5,644 bases of DNA, from the NCBI GenBank assembly GCA_045629305.1, contig JAZQQZ010000001.1:1-5644 (forward strand), written 5' to 3'. The position numbers and the translations under genes were made by a program. Shown here one piece after another: positions 1 through 5,063 of the stretch (position 1 is the first letter of the stretch; every line of letters begins with the position of its first letter). The DNA is from UBA1227 sp045629305 (GTDB taxonomy: Bacteria; Bacillota; Clostridia; Oscillospirales; Acutalibacteraceae). The notes under the pieces were generated by a model. That model saw nothing but the letters and a program-made list of their open reading frames with translations, searched no databases and was not told the origin of the DNA.

Positions 1-188
1 TCCTCAAGTTCAATTTCCTTTGCGATTGTAACACCATCATTAGTGATAAGTGGTCCGCCATACTTTCTATCAAGTACGACATTACGTCCCTTAGGACCAA
101 GTGTAATCTTTACTGTGTTAGAAAGCTTATCAATACCTGTCTGTAATGCTTTACGAGCTTCCTCACCATAAATAATCTGTTTAGCCAT
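1..188 (-). CDS. groEL: 60 kDa chaperonin GroEL, N-terminal part (cut by window edge)
   Basis: GroEL is the ATP-driven barrel that folds cytosolic proteins together with the GroES lid. Only the first 62 codons are present; the gene continues beyond base 1. The protein starts MAKQIIYGEEARKAL and contains the nearly invariant equatorial-domain segment TLGPKGRNVVLD (about residues 29-40), whose TLGP part belongs to the nucleotide pocket, followed by TNDGVTIAKEIELE (about 49-62) with the conserved DG of the ATP site. These are textbook GroEL sequences. The start is fixed by alignment to the family and by an AAGGAGA ribosome site (complement of 198-204), 9 bases upstream. It lies 18 bp after the groES stop with no terminator or promoter between, so the two are co-transcribed. 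Nothing unusual is seen in the visible part. Confidence 0.97.
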   Translation of the reverse strand, partial: MAKQIIYGEEARKALQTGIDKLSNTVKITLGPKGRNVVLDRKYGGPLITNDGVTIAKEIELE

Positions 189-206
189 GATAAGTTATCT
201 CCTTAA

Positions 207-491
207 TTATTCTACGATAGCGAGAATGTCAGCCTGTCTGATAATTGTATAATCGACATCATCAAGCTTAATCTCTGTGCCAGCATATTTAGCGGCGATA
301 ATTTTATCGCCTGGTTTTACGAACATCTTAATATCGTTACCATCAACGATACCACCAGGACCAACAGCAACAACTTCTGCGATCTGTGGCTTCTCCTGAG
401 AAGCAGCGGCAAGAATGATGCCACTCTTGGTTGTCTCTTCGGCTTCAACTGCCTTGATAACTACGTGATCAAGAACTGGCTTAAGTTTCAT
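207..491 (-). CDS. groES: 10 kDa co-chaperonin GroES
   Basis: GroES forms the heptameric lid that caps GroEL. The 94-aa protein begins MKLKPVLDHVVIK, a standard GroES opening. It carries the flexible mobile loop at about residues 16-33, whose hydrophobic tripeptide IIL (in KSGIIL) docks on GroEL. It continues with the conserved VVAVGPG beta segment, the VKPGDKIIAAKYAGTEIK stretch, and ends DILAIVE. Length matches the family (94-97 aa). An upstream in-frame ATG at 539 would add 16 residues that are not GroES-like. The start at 491 is preferred because a GGAGG site (complement of 501-505) precedes it by 9 bases. It is the first gene of the groES-groEL operon. Heat-shock regulation would be expected, but no CIRCE element is visible upstream. 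Confidence 0.97.
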   Translation of the reverse strand: MKLKPVLDHVVIKAVEAEETTKSGIILAAASQEKPQIAEVVAVGPGGIVDGNDIKMFVKPGDKIIAAKYAGTEIKLDDVDYTIIRQADILAIVE

Positions 492-530
492 TTTTAAATG
501 CCTCCAATAAATATAAAATAACAAATATAT

Positions 531-558
531 ATTATACATATCTTTTTAATTTTGTCTA
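531..558 (-). promoter_or_regulatory. Putative sigma-A promoter of groES-groEL
   Basis: On the minus strand a -35 box TAGACA (553-558, 5 of 6 to consensus) and a perfect -10 box TATAAT (531-536) are separated by 16 bases. Transcription would start near 524, giving a leader of about 33 bases with the GGAGG site. Neither the leader nor the region up to the next gene contains the CIRCE inverted repeat (TTAGCACTC / GAGTGCTAA). Confidence 0.7.
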
Positions 559-565
559 TAAACAG

Positions 566-594
566 TTGCTTTAATATGTAATATTTAGTAAAAT
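566..594 (+). promoter_or_regulatory. Possible promoter of the O-antigen-ligase-like gene
   Basis: TTGCTT (566-571, 3 of 6 to consensus) and TAAAAT (589-594, 5 of 6) are spaced by 17 bases. The start of transcription would fall near 601, leaving a short leader with the AGGAAGTG ribosome site at 611-618. The -35 is weak and the region is very AT-rich, so chance matches are possible. Confidence 0.45.
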
Positions 595-606
595 ATATGT
601 GCTAAA
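584..606. repeat. Imperfect inverted repeat over the promoter of the next gene
   Basis: TTTAGTA (584-590) and TGCTAAA (600-606) form 7-base arms with one mismatch around a 9-base spacer. The repeat overlaps the predicted -10 box and start of transcription of the gene at 621, the place for a repressor site. It could equally be chance in AT-rich DNA. Confidence 0.25.
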
Positions 607-620
607 TTTTAGGAAGTGAT

Positions 621-1973
621 ATGTTGAATTTAGTTAAAGTTCGAAAGTTCCTTGCAACTGATTACTTTAATATAATAATGTTCGTGATTGCGGCTATAGT
701 TGTCATGATTGACCAAGAAGTCGCTTCACCTTATTACTACGGATTCACAATATTTTATGGATTTATCATAGGTATTGTACTTATACTCACAGATGATATT
801 GTCACAGTCCTATGTCCGACGCTTTTGCTAGTTTCGTTCTGTGTTCAATATCACGACTCCTATGATGGATTTATCAAGTATTTATGGGGAGCACCGATAC
901 TCGTCTTTTGTTTCCTTTTCCATATAATTGCTTATCGTAAGAAATTCGAATGGAAGAAAGTAAAAGACCTCGAAATGTTCGTTCCGATGTGTTTCGTATC
1001 GGTCGCAATGATGCTCGGCGGCGTCGGCATCATGACCTTCGCAGAATATACTACCAAGATCAATCTTGTGTATATGATTCTGCTCGGTCCTGGCATGACA
1101 TTTATGTATGTAATTCTTTCAGGCAAAATCGGACCTGGAAAGAATTACACAGACGATATATCTGATCGTCTTTCCAAGATATTCGTAACAGTCAGTATCT
1201 TCATTATTTTCGAAGTAATTGAGTTCTATTGTGAAGGACTTCCTGATACAATTCTTCATCCAGAAATTCTTTATCTACAGTGGAGAAATAACATAAGTAC
1301 AATGCTTATGCTATACATGCCATTTGCATTCTATCTCGCACAGAAAAAGAACTTCCTTTATGTTCTTGTTCCGTTTGCATCGATAGGGGCGATAGTACTT
1401 TCGGGATCTCGTGGAGGACTTGTATTTGGTATTGCAGAGTTTATTTTCCTTATTCTCTACTATGCTGTTGTTGATAAGAGACACAGAATAATTCTTCTTA
1501 TCGTAACAGGAGCTATAGTAATTGCTGCAATAGCATTTGTAATACGCTATACATTTATCTTTAAATACACAATCTCAAGATTTTTAGATCCAGGTCAGTA
1601 CCGTATTAGACTGACGCTTTGGTTCAGAGCGATTGAAGATTTCAAAGCTAATATCATTACTGGCCGTGGAATCGGATACATGGGCAACAGAGATGCCCAT
1701 CCATCGAAGATAGCCCAGCTCTGTTGGTATCATTCCTCGATTCCACAGGTCATTGGAAGCTTCGGAATTGTCGGAATCTTCTGCTATATGTACCAATTCA
1801 TTTGCCGTCTTGAATTCTTCAAAAAGAGATGGGGAAGAGAGCTTGCAGTTCCAGTTTTCTGGTCATTTATTGGACTTGAAATGATGTCTTTCGTCAACCC
1901 TGGAATCTTCGCTCCAGCATTCCTTTTCATTCTCGTTCTCATGATGGTATTCGTAGAACAATATGATAAATAG
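621..1973 (+). CDS. O-antigen ligase / Wzy-type polymerase family membrane protein
   Basis: This is a 450-aa polytopic membrane protein with about 12-13 hydrophobic segments. The visible ones lie near residues 16-30, 41-75, 87-105, 118-140, 147-167, 187-205, 226-261, 264-309, 376-396 and 410-446. Its family hallmarks are SGSRGG at 261-266 and the large loop at about 310-375 with RLTLWFRAIEDF (330-341) then GRGIGYMG (348-355). His371 in CWYHSSIPQVIGSFGIVG (368-385) matches the usual H-x-x-(h)-Q-x-x-x-x-x-G-(h)-x-G pattern of the Wzy_C domain (PF04932). Members join or polymerise undecaprenyl-linked glycans outside the membrane. The start follows AGGAAGTG (611-618), and the gene has its own terminator. 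It is divergent from groES and no glycosyltransferase, flippase or other polysaccharide gene is visible, so it is an orphan here and its glycan cannot be named. The family call is fairly safe; ligase versus polymerase cannot be decided from sequence. Confidence 0.8.
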   Translation: MLNLVKVRKFLATDYFNIIMFVIAAIVVMIDQEVASPYYYGFTIFYGFIIGIVLILTDDIVTVLCPTLLLVSFCVQYHDSYDGFIKYLWGAPILVFCFLFHIIAYRKKFEWKKVKDLEMFVPMCFVSVAMMLGGVGIMTFAEYTTKINLVYMILLGPGMTFMYVILSGKIGPGKNYTDDISDRLSKIFVTVSIFIIFEVIEFYCEGLPDTILHPEILYLQWRNNISTMLMLYMPFAFYLAQKKNFLYVLVPFASIGAIVLSGSRGGLVFGIAEFIFLILYYAVVDKRHRIILLIVTGAIVIAAIAFVIRYTFIFKYTISRFLDPGQYRIRLTLWFRAIEDFKANIITGRGIGYMGNRDAHPSKIAQLCWYHSSIPQVIGSFGIVGIFCYMYQFICRLEFFKKRWGRELAVPVFWSFIGLEMMSFVNPGIFAPAFLFILVLMMVFVEQYDK

Positions 1974-1977
1974 TAGG

Positions 1978-2010
1978 ATAGCCTGTCATTTGATTGACAG
2001 GCTATTTTTA
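1978..2010 (+). terminator. Rho-independent terminator after the O-antigen-ligase-like gene
   Basis: Perfect 11-bp stem ATAGCCTGTCA (1978-1988) / TGACAGGCTAT (1995-2005), 6-base loop TTTGAT, and a run of five T (2005-2009). It starts 4 bases after the stop codon. The 3' arm also contains the -35 box of the next operon. Confidence 0.93.
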
Positions 2011-2022
2011 TTATAGTATAAT
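1994..2022 (+). promoter_or_regulatory. Perfect consensus promoter of the tetR-SDR operon
   Basis: TTGACA (1994-1999) and TATAAT (2017-2022) both match the sigma-A/sigma-70 consensus at 6 of 6 positions with the optimal 17-base spacer. Transcription should start near 2029, inside the following palindrome. The -35 box shares bases 1995-1999 with the 3' arm of the upstream terminator hairpin. A promoter this strong in front of a repressor gene suggests an operon that is held off and then strongly induced. Confidence 0.88.
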
Positions 2023-2044
2023 TTTTATGAACTGATTCATAAAA
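2023..2044. promoter_or_regulatory. 22-bp palindrome, probable operator of the TetR-family repressor
   Basis: Two perfect 9-base arms, TTTTATGAA (2023-2031) and TTCATAAAA (2036-2044), flank a 4-base centre CTGA. The site begins at the base after the -10 box and covers the expected start of transcription, so a bound dimer would block RNA polymerase. Size and symmetry suit TetR-family dimers. It lies 11 bases before the repressor's own start codon. Binding by this particular protein is inferred from position. Confidence 0.78.
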
Positions 2045-2050
2045 GAGGTG
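2044..2050 (+). promoter_or_regulatory. Ribosome binding site that fixes the TTG start of the TetR gene
   Basis: AGAGGTG ends 5 bases before TTG at 2056. The first in-frame ATG encodes Met28, inside the DNA-binding domain, so this site decides for the TTG start. Its first base is the last base of the operator palindrome. Confidence 0.8.
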
Positions 2051-2055
2051 ATAAC

Positions 2056-2586
2056 TTGCCTAAAATCATTGAAAATCTAAACGAGAACATTTTGGCAACT
2101 GCCAAAATTCAGCTCTTTGAAAAAGGCTATAACGATATGACAATGCGAAGTGTCGCAAGCGATTGTCATATTGCTGTAGGTACACTCTATAACTATTTTG
2201 AATCCAAGGATTTGCTCATCGCTCAGATTATGCTTAACGACTGGAAAGAAATAATGAGAGATGTCAAAGCACAATGCAGATATGTCGATAACATTTTCGA
2301 TGGTTTCAAAATTGTCTATGATGGTGTATCAGATTTCTCAGATAGATATGATTCCGTATGGACACAGTATGGCAAAAGTCTCAGTATTAAAAAAGAAATG
2401 CCAGTTCAGTTCGACCTATTAATCACAGAGCTCAGTGGGATACTCGACGAGATCCTAATTCGTTGTCACGATGAGAAAGATAGATACATATCCGTATTTT
2501 TATCAGAAATTCTTATCAGTGCAGCAGCGAAGAAAGATTTCGAATATGATAATCTTGCTGGTGTTCTCAAGCGAATGTTCCGATAA
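2056..2586 (+). CDS. TetR/AcrR-family transcriptional repressor (TTG start)
   Basis: The protein has 176 aa. Residues about 8-55 form the TetR_N DNA-binding domain: helix 1 (NENILATAKIQLFEKGY), then MTMRSVASDCHIAVGTLYNYFESKDLL. In this second stretch MRSVASDC is helix 2 and VGTLYNYF the recognition helix, ending in the family signature YNYFxSKDxL. The rest (about 60-176) is a poorly conserved helical ligand-binding and dimer domain, so the inducer cannot be predicted. Translation starts at TTG, as every ATG in frame lies inside or after the DNA-binding domain; the non-ATG start may keep repressor levels modest. It is the first gene of the operon, directly behind a consensus promoter and a 22-bp palindrome. 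Autorepression and control of the downstream enzymes are the likely role. Lysine codons are mainly AAA (11 of 14), unlike the genes downstream. Confidence 0.9.
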   Translation: MPKIIENLNENILATAKIQLFEKGYNDMTMRSVASDCHIAVGTLYNYFESKDLLIAQIMLNDWKEIMRDVKAQCRYVDNIFDGFKIVYDGVSDFSDRYDSVWTQYGKSLSIKKEMPVQFDLLITELSGILDEILIRCHDEKDRYISVFLSEILISAAAKKDFEYDNLAGVLKRMFR

Positions 2587-2615
2587 TTTAAAAACTTTTT
2601 AAGGAGGTAGTACAA

Positions 2616-3518
2616 ATGAAAGTTGTACTCGCAGGCGCATTTGGAAAACTCGGTTCGGATATTCTTAGAGCACTCGTTGCAGCAGGACACGATGTAATCG
2701 CTGCAGATATGGTAATTAGAGAATTACCTGACCTTGATGCAAATGCTTACAAGACAAGACAGATTGATGTAACAGACGTAGAGAATCTCAAGGGTCTCTG
2801 TGACGGCGCTGATGTTGTTATCACAACAGTAGGCCTCACAGGTGCTTCTACTAAGGTTAACAACTACGACATCGACTTCCAGGGTAACTTGAATCTTGTA
2901 AACGAAGCAAAGTCAGCAAATGTTAATCACTTCGTTTATATATCAGTTATCAACGCTGACAAAGGCGATGGTATCCCAATGGTTAACTCTAAGTTCCTTC
3001 TTGAAGCTGAACTTAGAAACAGCGGAATGACTTATGTTATTCATCGTCCAACAGGTTATTTCTATGATATCGCACATGTATTCTGGCCAATGATTTTAAA
3101 GGGTGAAATTCAGCTTCTTAAGGGCGAGCCTAAGACAGCTAACGTAATCGATACTAAGGACTTTGCTAAATTCATCGTTGAGACTATGTGCGAAGAGAAC
3201 GTTATTTACAACGTTGGTGGTACAGAGACTTATACATATCAGGAGATAGGCCAGATGTTCTGGGAAGCTGCTGGCAACCAGGGTCAAGTTCCTATCAAAT
3301 ACGCTCCAGCATGGATGTTCTCACTTCTTGCTATGCTTCCTAAGATTAAGGCAGAGGGCAAGCAGGACATCATGAAGTTCTCTAAGTTCACACTTTCTAA
3401 CGATTGCTACGGCGATCACGAAATTCCTGGACTTTCATTCAAGCAGTACATTATGGAGAAGTCATATGCTCCAGTAATCGAAGCAGAGCTTGCAGCTAAA
3501 GCAGCAAAGGAGAAATAA
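2616..3518 (+). CDS. Atypical short-chain dehydrogenase/reductase, NmrA-like NAD(P)-binding protein
   Basis: This is a 300-aa soluble protein with an N-terminal Rossmann fold. The dinucleotide motif is GAFGKLG (7-13, GxxGxxG type). Asp31 at the end of strand 2 (AAD) suggests a preference for NAD(H) over NADP(H). DVTD (51-54) and VVITTVG (67-73) are further fold landmarks. VYIS (107-110) and the stretch SKFLLEAELRNSGMTYVIHRP (125-145) match the extended/atypical SDR pattern. The usual catalytic YxxxK is MVNSK (122-126): Lys126 is kept but Tyr is Met122, as in non-classical members of the NmrA/HSCARG type. It may therefore reduce by another mechanism or act as a cofactor-binding or assembly factor. 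The lysine- and alanine-rich tail contains the ribosome site of the next gene. The start has an ideal AAGGAGG (2601-2607), 8 bases upstream. It lies 29 bp after tetR with no terminator. The substrate is unknown. Confidence 0.85.
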   Translation: MKVVLAGAFGKLGSDILRALVAAGHDVIAADMVIRELPDLDANAYKTRQIDVTDVENLKGLCDGADVVITTVGLTGASTKVNNYDIDFQGNLNLVNEAKSANVNHFVYISVINADKGDGIPMVNSKFLLEAELRNSGMTYVIHRPTGYFYDIAHVFWPMILKGEIQLLKGEPKTANVIDTKDFAKFIVETMCEENVIYNVGGTETYTYQEIGQMFWEAAGNQGQVPIKYAPAWMFSLLAMLPKIKAEGKQDIMKFSKFTLSNDCYGDHEIPGLSFKQYIMEKSYAPVIEAELAAKAAKEK

Positions 3519-3519
3519 T

Positions 3520-4404
3520 ATGTATTATCTTATAATTTTCATCGCAGCTCTTATCTTCTGCTGCGTAGGTTTTAAAGAGTTCGTATGGTTCATGTCTGTA
3601 GGATATGGTCTTTCAGTATGTGGCATTGGTATTGCCAATCTCGCAATTCTTCTTATCCAGTTACTTGGTAATGGTGAGATTCTTGGTCTTTCAATTATTG
3701 ATGGTCCAGCTTACTGGGTAGCTCTCGCACAGTGCGTAATTTTCATAGCATATGGTATCCGTCTCGGTGGATTTCTTCTTATCCGTGAGCTCAAGAATGC
3801 AGCATATAAGAAGACTCTTGCTGATGCTGCGGGCGCAGAGCCTCCAATCTTTGTTAAAGTTGTTATGTGGTTCCTCATGGGCGCTCTTTATCTCGCTCAG
3901 ACATCAGGTCTTAACTACAGAATCCACAATGGTTATGAAGGATATATCCTTCCAATAATCGGTATCGTTATTTCTCTTATCGGCGTTATTCTTGAAGCAA
4001 CAGCTGATAAGCAGAAGGGCCAGCAGAAGAAGACAGATCCTAACATGGTTGCAACTAAGGGTCTCTTTAAGTTCACACGTTGTCCTAACTACTTCGGCGA
4101 AGTAACATTCTGGACAGGTACATTTATCTCAGGTATTGCTGCTTATAGAAGTGCTGCACAGTGGATTGTTGCTATCCTTGGATACATCTGCATCGTTTAC
4201 ATCATGTTCAACGGTTGCCAGAGACTTGACAAGAGACAGTCAATGAGACTTGCTGGTAATGAAGTATTTGAGAACTACGCATCTAAGACACCTATTCTTA
4301 TCCCATTCATCCCTTGGTTCTATCACATGGATCCTAAGGATGCTATGCTTGCAAAGAATATGGCTCACGCTCAGAAACTCGCTAAGCAGTATATTTCAAA
4401 GTAA
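3520..4404 (+). CDS. DUF1295 / steroid 5-alpha-reductase-like integral membrane enzyme
   Basis: This is a 294-aa membrane protein with about 7 hydrophobic segments (near residues 2-18, 22-50, 63-88, 111-127, 142-160, 192-207 and 211-230). The C-terminal half is the diagnostic DUF1295 / steroid-dehydrogenase domain (PF06966 type). It has LEATADKQK (158-166), then GLFKFTRCPNYFGEVTFW (181-198) and a PILIPFIPWF segment (268-277). RCPNYFGE is the NADPH-site signature of 5-alpha-reductases (plant DET2 has a similar CPNYFGE), where many DUF1295 proteins have RHPNYFGE. The superfamily also includes isoprenylcysteine methyltransferases, but the PNYFGE pattern favours a reductase acting on enone-type lipids. 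The start at 3520 is chosen because AAAGGAG (3506-3512) lies 7 bases upstream within the end of the SDR gene; one base separates the two genes, suggesting coupled translation. Lysine codons are mostly AAG (15 of 18), hinting at good expression. The true substrate is not known. Confidence 0.82.
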   Translation: MYYLIIFIAALIFCCVGFKEFVWFMSVGYGLSVCGIGIANLAILLIQLLGNGEILGLSIIDGPAYWVALAQCVIFIAYGIRLGGFLLIRELKNAAYKKTLADAAGAEPPIFVKVVMWFLMGALYLAQTSGLNYRIHNGYEGYILPIIGIVISLIGVILEATADKQKGQQKKTDPNMVATKGLFKFTRCPNYFGEVTFWTGTFISGIAAYRSAAQWIVAILGYICIVYIMFNGCQRLDKRQSMRLAGNEVFENYASKTPILIPFIPWFYHMDPKDAMLAKNMAHAQKLAKQYISK

Positions 4405-4413
4405 GGTAATATT

Positions 4414-5061
4414 ATGCAATTTTTTATCGAAAGTTCCTTTGAAGGAAACTATTCAGTAATAATGGCAATAGTTGATTTCATTCCTGTACTATTCTATTTC
4501 CTTGCAGCTTGGCTTGTTGCATCTGATTTATATCAACATGTAACGAAGACCGTTTACGGTTTCCTCGCTGCGGGCTCACTTATGTGCTTCATCGGTGGAG
4601 CATTTAAAGCGCTCTGGAAATTGTTATTCTGCTTTGGAATCAACTATCCAGCCTTCTTCACATCATTCTTTCCTATGCAGGCGCCTGGCTTCATGCTCTA
4701 CTTCGTTGGTCTTCTTATGGCCATGAAGCAGCTGAAGAAGAAACCGACAGGGGAAGCACTTAATGTGGTCGCAGCGACTGTGACTTCATCAGTTCCTCTT
4801 CTTGCATTCCAGTCAATCGGAAGTACAGGCTCACTCATTTGCCTCTCAATCCTTGGCTTTAAGAATAAGAATGCTCTTGCTGGAATTTTCTTTATTCTTT
4901 CAATTGTATTCATTTTCGGAATGGTTGGTTTAAGCGCTACAATTGACAGTTCACTCGGTTGGGCTAACTGGCTTGAGCAGGGCGTCAATTCAATAGGACA
5001 AATTTTCTTCTACCTTGGTGCTCGTAGTATGCACAAGAGTGGATATAAAGCAGAGGTATAA
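4414..5061 (+). CDS. Polytopic membrane protein of unknown function
   Basis: I do not recognise this 215-aa protein. Six hydrophobic segments can be seen at about residues 15-37, 47-73, 81-103, 119-147, 153-175 and 185-203. A lysine-rich loop lies at 106-111 (QLKKKP region) and a short basic tail at the end. Small residues and Phe are frequent in the membrane segments (GGAFKALWKLLF, 61-72; FFPMQAPGFMLYFVG, 85-99). No catalytic, transport or metal motif is evident. The start at 4414 has only a weak site (AAGG, 4403-4406, overlapping the previous stop codon); an alternative Met17 at 4462 has no well-spaced site. It follows the steroid-reductase-like gene by 9 bp and precedes the next gene by 2 bp, so it is surely part of the operon. 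It may be a partner of the membrane reductase or a carrier for the substrate; that is inference from position only. Confidence 0.85.
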   Translation: MQFFIESSFEGNYSVIMAIVDFIPVLFYFLAAWLVASDLYQHVTKTVYGFLAAGSLMCFIGGAFKALWKLLFCFGINYPAFFTSFFPMQAPGFMLYFVGLLMAMKQLKKKPTGEALNVVAATVTSSVPLLAFQSIGSTGSLICLSILGFKNKNALAGIFFILSIVFIFGMVGLSATIDSSLGWANWLEQGVNSIGQIFFYLGARSMHKSGYKAEV

Positions 5062-5063
5062 TT

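Noticed and set aside
492..539. Longer groES start at 539
   Set aside because: The extra 16 residues are hydrophobic and aromatic, not found in GroES, and would overlap the predicted promoter -10 box; GGAGG before 491 fits better.
584..606. CIRCE element for groESL
   Set aside because: Only the minus-strand TTAGCAC resembles the CIRCE left arm. The expected GAGTGCTAA after 9 bases matches at about 3 of 9 positions, and the site lies upstream of the groES promoter.
950..1165. Plus-strand open frame of 71 codons inside the ligase-like gene
   Set aside because: It is rich in Arg and lacks any family pattern. It is an out-of-frame shadow of the membrane protein gene.
2588..2602. Palindrome TTAAAAA-C-TTTTTAA between tetR and the SDR gene as terminator or second operator
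   Set aside because: The stem is pure A/T with a 1-base centre and cannot form a stable RNA hairpin. It does not match the TTTTATGAA operator arms, and it runs into the ribosome site of the SDR gene.
2616..3518. SDR as a classical 3-beta-hydroxysteroid dehydrogenase
   Set aside because: The YxxxK tyrosine is missing (Met122), so the tempting match to known bile-acid operons is not supported for this gene.
4698..4988. Antisense open frame of 96 codons
   Set aside because: It lies fully within the membrane-protein gene, which has an operon position and coherent membrane segments. The antisense frame has no ribosome site and no recognisable protein.
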